The notes under the pieces: generated by a model
Told to the model about the DNA's origin: nothing
The model's database searches: none
What the model saw: the letters and a program-made list of their open reading frames with translations, nothing else
Assembly: GCF_954871325.1 (NCBI RefSeq)
Contig: NC_088776.1
Coordinates: forward strand, 54,764,569 to 54,828,568
Direction of reading: 5' to 3'
DNA: 64,000 nt
Source: Gordionus sp. m RMFG-2023
Lineage: Eukaryota > Nematomorpha > Gordioida > Chordodea > Parachordodidae
Shown: positions 48,501 to 60,852 of the stretch, piece by piece
How the letters are laid out: the number at the start of each line of letters is the position of its first letter
Position numbering within the stretch: position 1 is the stretch's first letter
Translations under genes and position numbers: made by a program

Positions 48501-51500
48501 AATTTAAAAAAAAAGAAGTTACTACGTACTTATAAGAGGGAACTGTGGGGGAGAGGGTACTCCGATACAATCACTCCCATTGCAAGTACCCCCCCCCACT
48601 CAGGCATTTAATTAGCATTTGCTCTGCAATGAGATACTGGATATGAACTGGGTATTACTTCTTTTTCTTCTTCTCGATATGAAATTAATTTTAGTTGTGC
48701 AGTATCTGGAACTCTACAGCTGATTACTTAATGCGTAAATTCTTTGGCAATTGGCATGATATTCGGAATAAGTCGTAGAATAAAAAGGGGGATGGGAGAA
48801 AGAGGTAGTGATGTTAAACGTCTCAATTAATTTGATGCGATTTTTAATAACGGCTAACCCAATATTTTAACCAGAAATATATTGTCTCTAAGCCTAGAGA
48901 TTTCGCTAATAGATATTAAACCTTTTGTCATCCTTGAACAAAATCTTGGCGCGATATTTTTCTGGGTAAAATATTTATCTAACAATACTAGAAAGAGGTA
49001 TTGATAGAAACCATAATTCAAAATAAATATCCATCAAATCCACACGTAAAGTAGAATCTACAAAATCAACCGTTTTGTTTATTTCTAAGACTTTTATGCA
49101 TTAGGTTATAGCTGCCAAATCTAGATATATCTTATAATATGCATTATAAATAATCCTCTTTTTTAATATCCGGTTTGGTTTGTGATCACGAAATGACTAC
49201 CGAATTAGATTTTTTGGTTATGTTTGAATTCCTGGAAACATGTGAATAATATTATATTATGTTTTAAATGACAGGCGAATTGAGCACGCAAGACAAAATG
49301 CACATATACGAAAAAGCTCTACAAATTAATCCTTCCGCTCTCTTGCCGCAGACTATTCCATTGCAATTTACATCTCGTTAGCATACTAAAAAAAATATAT
49401 AATAATATAAAATTGAATGTATTGAATATTTTTTTTATAAACGATCCATTTTAGCCTAAAATTTCCTGTCTCTGCTAGGATCTCTGGACCCATGTTTGAT
49501 ACCATATTTTTTCTCCAAAACCCATGACAAACAGGGACCCGATAATATTTGGATTTGTAAAACTGAACCTACCCAAATCCGGATCGGGTTTAAGAATTTT
49601 AGTCATTTTATGATAAAAAATATTACGTTATCTTTGCAAACTTATTTATTTTTGGTTTTATTCCTAATGCTTTGTTACTAGATTTTCCTAATTATTTGAA
49701 TACCCATTATTCAAATTCTTTTATATGTAGTTAAAATAACTTTTTAAAAAATACTTATATATCTCATTCTATTCGACCGACAGTTTGACTAATTTTTAAT
49801 TAAGGCTGTGTCCTAAAATGTTTTAAAAAAATTCCAAAAGTTTCAAAACTTTCGCTAATTTAAAAATTTTAACGGAATCGTAGGTTAAATTTTTGAAATT
49901 GTTTTTTTTACATACTTATAACAGTTTCTTTATTTATTTTCATTAAAATTTCCAATGTTTTTTGTATTTAATTTTTCGTGGTTTTGGATACAGCCTAAGC
50001 CGAATCTTGACAGAACCCATTTGAATGGCCCATCTGAACTGAATCACATTTTTTTAAAAAAAAATTTGAACTTGGATCAATACCATGACCTCGAAAATAT
50101 TTTGTAGGGTCCAGAATCCTGATTTTTATTAGGGGATATTAATATTTTTTTTATATAGATCACAATTGCGAATAAAAAATGATTATTCAATTTACATTTA
50201 TTTACAACCAAAGATCAACAATTTAAAGAACTCGTCGATAAATTTTTGCAAAAGAATTTGAGGAAAGGAATTCCTTCCTTATTTAAATTGATAAAAACTC
50301 TTTACACGGATCAGAATAAAGTTTATTTCCATTTTTTTAAAAATATTTTTATATTGAACTTTACAATAAGCTCTGCCAGATCTGCCACAAATCAACGAGA
50401 GTTTTGGCTTTACCCCCTAAGATTTTTTTTCCAAATTAAATTGTGTTATATTTTTTTTTATAAATTTGAAACTTTTTTTTCCTAGTTTGTGGCGTATATC
50501 TCGGCCCCTGGGTGGGTTTGAAGTCTAGCATTTCATATATTTTTTTTCTTAGTTAGATTCCATTAAAAACTTTCAAGTTATAAAAACCTTTTCCGATTTC
50601 TTCGAAAATATTTTAAATCATTTTATCTATTTTTTTAATATTATGATATATTTATCATTTAAACCAGGTGGATATAATGGACGAATTAATAAACGGATAC
50701 GTACGTAATCTCGAGGCCCATAATAAATTAGGTCACAAGGAGACCATAAATATTACTATTTTCCAAATTAATTATAAATTCACTGAATAATCATTTTTTT
50801 TCTCGAAATATTATTATATTTTACTCTAATCGACAACCAAAAGTTAAGGGTTTTTAAGCAACCCATGGTAGCGTAATTATTTTTATTTATTTGGGTCGAT
50901 ATTTCTTGGCATTCTTATAAAAGAAAACCGGTATGATTATGCGAGGATGGGGTCTTGCATAATTGACGTAAGCTCCCTGTGGATCCGGGTCGTGGACCTA
51001 CATTTAAGTATTAAGTAAAATTAAAAATACTATTTAGGCCACATTCAAATAATAAGCCTTATTCATAAACGAATGAGAAGCGAACAAATACATTATATTC
51101 GTATTCGTATGCAATAATTCGATTATTGTAAAATAATTCATACGAAAATATATCGACAAATAGGAAAAAGTATTGTAGTAACCTGAAAATATAGAACATG
51201 TGATCAGGTTCAATTTTTCTTACTGTTTATTCTTTTATAAGACATGAGATTTGGGACAGCAAATTAGTTAAAACTCAGAAAAGTCTTTTACAAGGAATTT
51301 ACGTATATCTTGTTAATCACAACCTAGGGTTGTTAAAACTTATTCGTGTCGATTTTTTTAAAAATGGCCCGATTAAGATTTTAGCCAAAATAAAATTATA
51401 AGTCTGGAGATTTTACTCATAGATAGGAGATTTTCCAAATCTCAAGGCATGCATGATATTATTTTGGCTTAAAATCTTAATCGGGTGGTTTTTAAAATCG

Positions 51501-54500
51501 ACCCAACTCGGGTATCTTATAATAAAACTACTCGAAATCTGACAAATGGTAGCACAAACCTTCCTGCCATCTAGGAGCGAAATCTCCAGTCTTATATAAT
51601 ATTATTTTGACTAAAATCTTAATAGGGTTATTTTTAAAAATCGGGGCTTTTTAACAACCCTACATTACCAATTTAGTTTGATGGGTTAACGACAGAAATG
51701 TAATGATAAAAGATAAAAAAAAACATATTTATTCTTGAATATTCGATTCAAATTATTAGAATAATTCGATTCGAATATAACTAATTAGTTCGTTTTGGAT
51801 CCGGATCCCATTATGATTGTGGTGGCCTTCAGTGTAATTAGGTAGAAACCAATGACATATAATATACCTAGACAGACGATTCATTTATTAAAATTGTACA
51901 TCAATGCAAATCAGCTGGGGACGACATCTTGGTAACAGTAATTATTATTATAATTTTAAACGAGAGCCTAATTTATTCGTATATCTGATGCAAGCTTTAT
52001 TAAAGAATTAAATGTTTTAATTTCAAAAAATTAGAAAATATACAATAGTTTTTAACATGAAAATAATTATTATAGGTTACCAAAATGGTGGGTCCAGCTG
52101 ATTTGCTTTTAACGACGCTTTATTATTCATTTTAATGAATGAATCGTCAGTCTAGGTATATTATATGTCATTGGTAGAAACGCACAGGGTCAAGCTTAAT
52201 TTTTTAAAAAAACCTAGACAAATTATCAAAATTAAAATCCTGGACCAAAGGGCAGGTCTGTAAAGTTTATTTATTTTTTTTTGCAATGGTATAAAAAAAA
52301 GGATAAAAATGGACTTCCTTTTTTTTTTTATTAGAAAATAAAAAATAGATGACTTCAAATAGATAGGTTAGAAAATATTTTTTAAAAAAATGTAGAAAGA
52401 ATGATGGGGTAATTAATTTTAACGAAGGTTGAAAAAAAAATTGTTCGTTATTCAATCTAGTGTTATTAAACCCCTCGATTTTTAAAAACGGCTAACCCAA
52501 TATTTTAGCTAAAACAAATACGTAAGCCCTGGTGATCATGCTCAGATGCAAGAATGGTTTGAACATCTCTTAGCAAAATCTCAGGCTTGCGTACAGCTAC
52601 TAATTCAATTAGAAAATTTGAATCAAATATGAATGACGAAAAGGGGGAATAATGACCTTTTCCTTATACGCAATAATTTATGAATTTTTAGAAATGGAGC
52701 AACATTTTAATATATATTTTTTTTAAATGTTTTTTACTACATATTTATTCCTTTGAAAATATAATTTTTTTAAAGCCTTATTAAGATTTTAGTTAAAATA
52801 ATATTATATAGGCATAGAGATTTTGCTCATAGGTGACATCTATTTTCCATACTTCGATACTTAAATAATATTATTTTGACTAAAATCTTAGTCGAAGAAC
52901 CGTATTTAAAAAATCGACTCAAATTGGGCTTCACAACAATATTTTCGAAATTGTAATCTTTTAAAATGTGAATACGTTAGAACAGATTTATCCCAAACGA
53001 ACGTAGAGTCCCCTACAACTCTTCTATGGGCTCTCGTATTGAAATCTCGGCATTGCAGCAAACTGGGTCATTTTACTGAAGCTCTCGACTGCCTCAATCG
53101 AACAATAAATCACACGCCCACCTTCGTAGACGCCTACACCACGAAAGCCAAAATTTACAAAGTTAATCATTTTTCCCATTTATAGTATTTTACATAGTAA
53201 GGGGAGGGTGGGGGAAATTACTTCACCTGGCAAATGTGCCAATTGAGTTAAGAATTATGATATTTTTTTTAGCAGATGAATGAATGAGGTAACGCGTTAC
53301 CTTTTTGATTATATAATTTTTTTTATTAATTGATAAACAGAGTTAATCGTGTGTTGATTTATGATTTAAAATTATTGTATTTCGTAAATGAACCAACTTT
53401 CCAGAACAACGGTAACATAATAGAGGGGTTAAGAGTTATGAGAGAATGCCAATCATTCGACACCGCCGATCGCTATTTGAACTGTCTCTACGCTAAGTAC
53501 TCCCTGCAAGCCAACCTTGTCAACCAAGCCAACGAGATTCTATCCAAGTTTACTAAAGTAAAATATATAAAAATAGAGTTCACTCTTTTTTTTTCAATCA
53601 TAATTCATAAAAAAAGTATTATAATAACGAATTGGTAAAACGCTCATTTAATGTTTGTTTTTGAAAAAGGACTATTAGCGAAAAACAAAATGGAGATGAT
53701 TTATTTTAAATAAATTGCCACGATTTTTTCAATCCAAATATGGAAGACAGCATTTCCCACATATTTAAATTTTTTTTATAAAAACGGATAGGTTATGTGA
53801 GTGAGAGGGAATTAAATATAAAATAATACTTCAATATGAGGAGGGTATAGTCGTAATTTTTTCGCCATATATTTGGTAGTTAATGAGGATAAATTAATCT
53901 ACTAAATAGTTATAGGATGCGTCTTGTAATTTTCTTCTTCTTCTATTCGTTAAAACTAGGTTCAAATTTTTAAATAAATTATTACAAGACTCGACCTGTT
54001 ATTACATTGAAACGCCTTTAATAGGTGATGCTTTAAAAAAACAAATTTATGTTTATTTATGTAAACAAGGAAAACACGATACCTAGTGAAGATCTGAACG
54101 AAATGCAATGCATGTGGTATTTACTCGCGTGTGCTTCCTCATATAAGATCATGTCCGATTATGGCCAAGCGCTCAAAAAATGTCACCAAATTTATAAAGT
54201 AATTGGTTATTATTTTTAATAATAGATTACAAAAGAAGTTAACCACATTTCCTTGATGATTTTTTCTATATTTTATTTTAAAAAAATGATAAAATCAACG
54301 ATTTAATGGATTTTAAAAACAGCTGGTTTAATATTTTTCTTTCCTGGTATACATCACTCTTTGAAGGCTGGTCAGATAAGATTTGCCAATATAAAATTGA
54401 TACCGGCCAATTACCGACCAGATATTATTAACCTGATTTTGTTCGTTATACATATTTAATATATTTTTATTATATCATAACGTAGGTCACTTAAGAGATA

Positions 54501-57500
54501 TATTATTATCAAATTTTAATTAACTTTTTATCTATGCGAATTTATTATGTTATATTTATCAATATAAAAAGTATATAAATATTGATAAAAATTAGTACAT
54601 TTACTCTATTCATGATCAATAATATTAATTTTTAATTTTTTTTTAAAAATTATTTATTAAATTTTAAAATAAATAATTTTAATAAAGATCTCGCATAGCA
54701 TATCCCTGCCCTCCTTTCGGGCTCCAATTGGCTTTGGTTTGATCAGGGCCTATTTTTTAAAAATAATTTTGCTACAGGCTATGACAAAAATAATTTTAGA
54801 AAATTTCCGATGTAGATCAACTAATTTTCAATTATTAAGTTAGATTTTTGTTAAATTATCACTTCAATTATATAAAGAATGTTCATAATATTATATAATA
54901 ATATATTTTCTTGAATATTAATAAATTTAAAATCAAATTAAGACTCCATTTTATCGGATCTATTCCGTGAATTTTATAATATTTGCCGATGACTAATATT
55001 TCTAAAAAAAAAATCTGAAAATCGGCAGCTCGATTTGGGTCGATTTTTTTAAAACTACTTGATCATGATTTTGGCCAAATGAATATTACGCCTCGAGATT
55101 TTAGGGCAAATAGAGGTCCAAACCTTTCTACCATCAATGAGCAAAATCTTGAGGCTTACAATATTTTTTTTGCTAAAATCTTAATCCGTACCGTTTTTTA
55201 AAAATCGACCCAAATCGGAAAAAATGTATTGGCGGGCAACTCCGATATAGTTCTTGTTTTTATGGCAATAGGTAGATTTAAAAAAAACATCCCGATTAAG
55301 ATTATAACCTTAATAACATCACATGTAAGCCTAAAGATTTTGCCCATAGATGGTTGAAATTCTTGGACATCTATTTGCCAAATATCGATGCTCATATAAT
55401 ATTATTTAGCTAAAATCTGAAACGCGTAGCTATTGTAAGCTTTACTGTCGACATCTAAAGAGAAATTAAATTTAGCTATTGCAGCTAACCGTTTTTTGTT
55501 TATAAAATGATGATATATTTCTTCTCTTAACGTGAACTGTTTACCATTTCATCAATCTACCCAAAGTTCCTGTAAGGTGTTTATTTTTTCTTTTAAATTT
55601 TATGGCTACATTTTTAAACTATCAAGCATTTTCAAGACATGCTAGAAGACCAATACGATTTCCACACGTACTGCCCTCGCAAAATGACGCTCGTGTCCTA
55701 CGTCCAAACGCTCATATCCAGCTTCAACCTCAAAAAACCTCAGGAGGAATTGCCATCATATGGCGGCCAAGACAAAAGAGTCGGAGGGAATCATTACTTC
55801 ATGGAAACGGCCCAATGCGCTATCGAGGTAAAATTCCAGCCAAAAATATTAATAGTCAGGGCTGGGGAGAAATAATTTGATTAGAATTTTTGTTTGTAAT
55901 TTTTTTTTATATCTAAATCAATCATTGAAAAACCAATTGTTTATACGAGGTTATTTAAAAAAAATTTTTTTTACACACTAATAAAAATTTGTTAATTTTT
56001 GAATATTCGAGAAATTGGATTTTTTTTTGTTTTGTTTTTGAGATACAACAAAATTAAGTTTTTTTTTATTACCCATAATTATTTAATGCATTTTTATGCT
56101 GAAAAAAATGAGAAGTAAATCGCCTATGTTTATAAATCAAGTTAAGGGAAAAGTATAAATTAAATCGAAACCTAACCTCCATATATTATCCAGTCTATTT
56201 GTTTGAGGGTTTGAACAAAAAAATTGTTTTAAATCAAATGTAGATATATATTAAACTATACGATGATCCCGGACTGGTGAAAAAGTTGGACAGCCTTGTA
56301 TTGGATCGTGTGGCTAAGGAAAAAGAAATGGAATATTTAGCCCAAAATATTGTAACGAATACTGACCAGGACAACGATAAAATATCCAATACTCAGAGTA
56401 ATGTGGATGAATCTAATAAGTATAAATAGCACTCATTAATAATATGCATAAATGAAAGTTAGAAATATGATCTATGAGAGAGGAGGGCGGCATCACTATT
56501 TAAAGGTCTCAAGACTAGTTGAAATAAATTGTCCATTAAAAAAGACATTTTTAAAAACAGTCCTTGATTTTGAAACTTTTAACCTTACGATTAAATAAGA
56601 GGGGGAGCGGCATGTGAAAGATACCAAAAAAAAAAGTGTAAATTTTTTTTTTGTATACCATTAATATCAGTTCGAAATTAATGAATGGGCACTTAGAACC
56701 CAATGATGCACAAATGGTTGGTTCAGATAAATTAAGCAGCGCCGATATTAAAAAGTTGAGGAATAAGGAAAGGAAAGCTCAACTCAAGCAAAAGTCGAAT
56801 TCGGATCAAAGATCAGGGAATAACGATGACGGTGATTCCAATTCCTTGGAACCGAAGGATTTTATTGGGGTATGTAAAGATGTTTATTAAAAACAAAAAT
56901 ACATTATAAATTGACAATCGATGCCATTTAATAATGCGGCTAACCGCGATCAGCTGTTTGCCTTGTTTAATGTCTTTGAGATAAGTAATTATATAAGTAG
57001 GCAAATGGTTTCACGATTAAAATAACTTTTTGTTTTGTCTAAAAAATATATTATTTATAAAACATTTGAGAGCTGTAAAAAAATGAATTAGAAATCATGT
57101 ATACCTATTATATTATTATTAAGCATAATAAAAATGGCAAACAGCTGATTTCAAATTGTAATGTTAATCGTTATTATAATGTTTCAATTGGTTAGGACAC
57201 GTAATCAAAATGGAAAACAGCTGATTTTAAATAAGCCTAGTTTTAAAATTTCATATATATTAACATTACGATTATCTAATGTTAATGGTTATTATAGTGT
57301 TTTAGTTAATTAACACCCCCCCCCCCCCCCATTCAATAAAAATACACAGAAAACGAATATCAACTATTTAAAAAACGTTCTACAAATTAAAATAGTTGAT
57401 TACTATTGCTAATAAGGAATTTTTTTATGAAATTTAAAAACAAAATGGAAACCATTTTTTTGAATATTAAACCCCCTTTTTTGACCCTATGGTGTTAGTT

Positions 57501-60500
57501 CATAAATATCAGATTTCATTTTATTTTATTCCTTTCACTATTAAATATTAAAAGACTTCGAATCCATTGGAGCAGGCCATAAAATTTTTGACGCCATTAT
57601 CACTCAATTTCTTCGACAATTTTAAGACACATTGTCTCTCTTTTAACATTTATATCAGGAAAAGTAAGTAAAACATTATTAAATTTCTTAAACAACATTC
57701 TAGTTTATTACAATAGCTATCTCCTCTTTCGTTATATTTTATTTTTTGCTCACTCGAAACAAATATAGTTTTATTCTAATTATTTAATGTCGCATCTTTC
57801 TAAATTTAGGTGTGACTTATAAAAATTGCTTCTTAAAATTTTTCAGGGACAACCCCAGATATGCACTAATGTTGGATGAACGCGCTAAATGAACGAATGA
57901 AATATTTAATACGCGATAGTTCATATTAGTGATCTGCATCGGGGCAATTTTTCAAGCCGGCCCGATCCTGAATGAAGTTTTTTTATTTGCCCCCAAAAGT
58001 CCGATCCGAAAATTAAAAAAATTATTTGCCCGCCCGAACCCAAAATAAAATTATACCCAAGCCCGTTCGACCCAGTACTGGCCGAGACTGGATTTGGAGT
58101 ATAGTCCATGTATTATGTTTTGCTTTGCATTACGAAATCGTGTACAATAAAAAATATTAATGCTTACTTTTCAATTTTTTAAAAAAAAAATTTATGTATT
58201 AGAAAAATTATTTCTCGTATTGAGAGCCTTGATAAATATGAGGAGGATCTTGGACATCGAATCAACTAACTCCTTTTCGCCGAGCAAAAATTTGTGCAAC
58301 GCTGATAGCCTACAAAATAATTTACTGTTCTACGAATGTTGGGTCAAATTTATGCATTTCATGTGGTGCTCCGAACGAGATGGATCTTCATTCATTCCCA
58401 ATATTCCTTCGGATATCAAGGAAATTCTCCTGGAAAAACAAATCGATCTCTTAACTAAATATGCCTTAAGGTCTTTTCCTTTCAGTTATAACTTCCTTAA
58501 AATATCGTAAGCACTGTTCTTAGCAAATGATTCTCGAGTTACCTAAAATCATAAGTAAATTTGATTTACCACCCCCCCCCCCCCATCCTTCTCCCACTTT
58601 CTCTTTATAAAGAAACCATATTTCTGAGAAAAAATTGACATGGTATCTCCAATCATCGAAATAACTTGCCATACAAATATCAAATTAGTATAATTAAAAC
58701 AAAAATTTTTTTTTTAGTATTGCTGCCGAAGATTTAAACGAAATTTCATGGAACGAATTATTTTCAAATCCTGAGGCACTGGCCAATTCAGTCAATAAAT
58801 TTGTTCGAATGCACAGCGAAATGATTAGCGACATGTCACGTGATAATCAATTTTATTGCGGGGAGTTTTCTTACCTCCTAACTGGTTATAAAACCTTTAA
58901 TAAATTTAGAATAGATTCTAAATTGCTAAAAAGGGAAATATCGCTTATATATCCTGGAAATTTTTAAAGCGATATTGAAATTAATATTAATAGATGCTAG
59001 AGAGGTAAACACTTGTATTTACATTTCTTTTTTCAAAATAAAAATCATTTTAAATGGAGGAAATAATCATTTTAAAGATTCTAATTTGAGAATCTTTATA
59101 ATATTTATCCCATTTACCCCATTTTTTCCATTGCATCTATTAATATTATTTTCGATATTGCTTTAAAAATTTTCTCAGAGATATATAAGCAAGATTTTAG
59201 TGTTGTTAAACTATTCGATTTTAGCCGATTCAGGAAAATATATTACTAGATTTTTCTCATATACAAATGTTTAGACATTTAAAAATCAATCCAAATCGAT
59301 CCATTTAGCAATACTACAAGATTTCCAATTTTTAATGATTTTTGTTTGCGATTTAAAATAGGAACCAAAATTTTAAACTCAGTAATCATAACTGATTTAT
59401 TTTTTTTATACGTTTTTTTTTACAAAAAAAATATATATAGGCGTTAGAATGATGGTTTATTTAAACGAAAAAAATGGTTCCCCTATCCAAGACACAAAGT
59501 TGGTTTATAAAAGGTCCATTAATATCCTCATGTTGTGCTTGTCTCGTTTTAAAAGCCACCAGCTCACTTCGACATTCGACTACAAAAGCTTCTTAAGAGT
59601 AATCGATTAACGTTTTTATTCAAAAAAATTTTTTTTTTAAAAATAAATATTTATCACTATCATCTCATCACCTTTTAATTCTTTTATATAAAGCAGAGAC
59701 CTGTACAGGTACCATTTGTACGGCCCGGCCCATATTAAAAATTTTTTTCTGCCTGGCCCGGCTCGAATTTTTTCTTCAAAAATTTTTTACGGCCCGGCCC
59801 GGGTTTAAAAATTTTAGGCCTGGCTCGGCCCGAATATTTTAAAAAAAATTTTTGGGGGCCCGGCCTGGAATTTTTAAAAATTATATTCGACCTGGTATAT
59901 ACAAAAAATTCATTATTTCGTATTTTATCATATTTTTCGGCAAGTATTATCATTTAATAAGCAAGTATATTCGCTAGTGTTGTTAAACGGCTCGTTTTGA
60001 GCCGATTTTTAAAAACGGCTAACTCAATATTTTAGCCAGAAAATTATTAACTAAGCCTCGAAATTTCGATACTATATGTCTAGACCTTTGCTCCTTCTAT
60101 GAGCAAAATTTTCAGGCTTGCATAATATTTTTGTGGATAAAAAACTGAGTTAGCCCTTTTTAAAAATCGGCTCAAAACGAGCCGTTTAACAACATATTTT
60201 TAATTCTAAACAGATATTTAGTATATTACAAATTGATACTATAAAAAATTTATGTAAATATAATATTTTGAGAATATACAATGTATTTATAAAAATGTTT
60301 TAATTAATAAAAAATATAACATATATTATATATTATATAATAATGTATATAATCCTTTGCGTATTTATTCCATGGCAGGAAAACTATAATTTTATTATGT
60401 AATAGATACTATGAGTGTTATCTAGTGTTAACACCAAACATTATATTAATCATAACTATATATAATCATTATAACCATATCTAATTGACGAATATAATAA

Positions 60501-60777
60501 TTCCGGCCCTGGTGCCCGGGCCGGGCCTGCAGGTCTCTGATATAAAGTATATATATATATTTTATTATTCTTTGTTTTATTACTTTTTAAGAAATGTTTT
60601 TCGGCTCTCTATTTTATGATGGATATAAACACGAAATCAGGAAATACCGATAACTCCTCAACAGAGGGACTTGTCCAAGAATTTATTAGTCATTTACGTT
60701 GTTCTATGTATCCGCTGATAGACATAGACCTAATATTACCTTACGTCCCGTTTCGACATATTCATCACGACATATAA
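42504..60777 (+). CDS. NAA15: NAA15/16, auxiliary subunit of the NatA N-alpha-acetyltransferase, complete
   Basis: TPR-rich scaffold that anchors NAA10 to ribosomes for N-terminal acetylation. Exons: 42504-42572, 42616-42700, 42746-42850, 42943-43031, 43212-43280, 43597-43731, 46608-46755, 47669-47800, 49275-49376, 50214-50320, 50668-50731, 52986-53161, 53405-53557, 54070-54198, 55627-55827, 56244-56419, 56671-56869, 57555-57663, 58203-58470, 58718-58884, 59441-59598, 60592-60777. Sum 3,027 nt, 1008 codons, all junctions in phase. Family blocks in order: [45 protein letters not shown]...[107 protein letters not shown]. The charged linker (residues about 590-710) is longer than in human (866 residues in total), and the last 250 residues diverge strongly. 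The exon 9/10 junction uses GTTAGC and is the least certain. Confidence 0.96.
44574..45764. mobile_element. 1.2 kb foldback element in NAA15 intron 6
   Basis: The left end GGTAACTCCATGACAAATC pairs with the right end, inward, GGTCATTCCATGATAAATC. Pairing continues through AGATGAAACTT/GGATGAAACTTG, AGATTGCATATTTTATA and GCCTCTCTCTTAT-type blocks toward the middle, which holds further inverted pieces (AAACATATTTAGTGAGTTTC against GAAACTTATAAAATATGTTT). No coding frame. It accounts for over a third of this 2.9 kb intron. Confidence 0.6.
47040..47218. repeat. TA-target MITE (GTGTTGTTAAA family), intron 7 of NAA15
   Basis: GTGTTGTTAAATTACTTAAC pairs with GGTTTAACAACAC at the right end; flanked by TA at 47038-47039 and 47219-47220. 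Inner sequence ACTTTGACCATC / GTTGACTAAAGT is partly complementary. 179 bp. TA duplication and short inverted ends suggest a Tc1/mariner-derived MITE (inference). Confidence 0.75.
48812..48975. repeat. Degenerate GTGTTGTTAAA-family MITE, intron 8 of NAA15
   Basis: The block GATTTTTAATAACGGCTAACCC and AATATTTTAACCAGAAATATA match the family's left half; CAAAATCTTGGCGCGATATTTTTCTGG is its decayed right half. Ends are not clear. Confidence 0.5.
51327..51660. repeat. TA-target MITE, long form, intron 11 of NAA15
   Basis: GGGTTGTTAAAACTTATTCG at the left and TTTTTAACAACCC at the right, flanked by TA at 51325-51326 and 51661-51662. It contains one full hairpin (TTAGCCAAAATAAAATTATA ... ATTATTTTGGCTTAAAATC) plus an extra right half, so it looks like a composite of about one and a half units. 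Confidence 0.7.
51850..52173. repeat. hAT-type MITE, CAATGACAT family, with 8-bp target duplication
   Basis: Ends read inward CAATGACATATAATATACCT from both sides, with about 36 bp of inverted repeat and one mismatch (CTAGACAGACG vs CTAGACTGACG). Flanked by GTAGAAAC at 51842-51849 and 52174-52181. Inner GCTGGGGACGACATCTTGG and CCAAAATGGTGGGTCCAGC also pair partly. 324 bp, non-coding; well preserved ends suggest a recent insertion. It lies in NAA15 intron 11. Confidence 0.85.
52463..52620. repeat. GTGTTGTTAAA-family MITE copy, intron 11 of NAA15
   Basis: Begins GTGTTATTAAACCCCTCG, with ATTTTTAAAAACGGCTAACC and CAATATTTTAGCTAAAAC as in the family consensus, then a decayed right half (GCAAAATCTCAGGCTTGCG). 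The terminal right end is not found. Confidence 0.5.
52765..52955. repeat. GTGTTGTTAAA-family MITE copy just before NAA15 exon 12
   Basis: A hairpin of TTAAGATTTTAGTTAAAATA ... ATTTTGACTAAAATCTTAG, central GAGATTTTGCTCATAGGTG, right end ATCGACTCAAATTGGGCTTC then ACAACAATA. It ends about 30 bp before the acceptor of exon 12 (52985). Confidence 0.55.
54680..54832. repeat. Degenerate hAT-type repeat (CAGAGACCTG family), intron 14 of NAA15
   Basis: ATATCCCTGCCCTCCTTTCG, GGGCTCCAATTGGC and GATCAGGGCCTATTTTTTAA followed by GGCTATGAC show the family pattern of GC words spaced by T/A runs; the ends are decayed. Confidence 0.35.
55031..55217. repeat. GTGTTGTTAAA-family MITE copy, intron 14 of NAA15
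   Basis: CGATTTGGGTCGATTTTTTT at the left pairs with AAAAATCGACCCAAATCGG at the right (55199-55217). The core has GATTTTAGGGCAAATAGAGG and a right half AAAATCTTGAGGCTTACAAT. Another shortened copy follows at 55277-55425 (GATTAAGATTATAACCTTAA, TTTGCCAAATATCGATGC). Confidence 0.6.
57929..58100. repeat. Degenerate hAT-type repeat (CAGAGACCTG family), intron 18 of NAA15
   Basis: GTGATCTGCATCGGGGC, AGCCGGCCCGATCCTG, TTTGCCCGCCCGAACCC and CCCAAGCCCGTTCGACCC are GC words typical of the family interior (compare 2040-2065 and 59760-59880). Ends are decayed. Confidence 0.4.
59204..59325. repeat. Short GTGTTGTTAAA-family copy, intron 20 of NAA15
   Basis: GTGTTGTTAAACTATTCG at the left, ATCCAAATCGATCC then TTTAGCAATAC at the right. 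Much of the middle of the consensus is missing. Confidence 0.45.
59694..60539. mobile_element. hAT-type element with perfect 8-bp target duplication, intron 21 of NAA15
   Basis: Starts CAGAGACCTGTACAGGTACC and ends CGGGCCTGCAGGTCTCTG; flanked by ATATAAAG at 59686-59693 and 60540-60547. The left portion is rich in GGCCCGGCCC words. 846 bp including a nested MITE. The short open frame 59953-59735 on the minus strand is just the translated GGCCCGG repeat. The element ends about 50 bp before the acceptor of the last NAA15 exon. Confidence 0.8.
59977..60194. repeat. TA-target MITE nested in the hAT-type element
   Basis: GTGTTGTTAAACGGCTCGTT ... AACGAGCCGTTTAACAACA, an almost perfect terminal hairpin; flanked by TA at 59975-59976 and 60195-60196. 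The best preserved 218-bp copy of the family here, and by its nesting younger than the hAT-type host element. Confidence 0.8.
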
Positions 60778-60852
60778 ATATTATTTTTATTTTTTTTTAT
60801 AACTCTTCCACTACAAAATTACCATAGTCATATAAAAAATCCCACGTCTAAA

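Noticed and set aside
52161-52455. Two minus-strand frames of 62-65 codons
   Set aside because: Phe/Lys/Leu-rich translations of A/T runs in a NAA15 intron; no support.
55602-55880. 92-codon plus frame starting [16 protein letters not shown]
   Set aside because: An alternative frame over NAA15 exon 15, whose true frame reads [14 protein letters not shown].
57848-57892. A possible extra NAA15 exon after TTTTTCAG reading [15 protein letters not shown]
   Set aside because: It reaches an in-frame TGA with no donor. Splicing exon 18 straight to 58203 keeps phase and restores the family block ([13 protein letters not shown]...IDIES).
59735-59953. Minus frame rich in RPGPQKF/GPGRKKF
   Set aside because: A translation of the GGCCCGG-rich end of a hAT-type element, not a protein.
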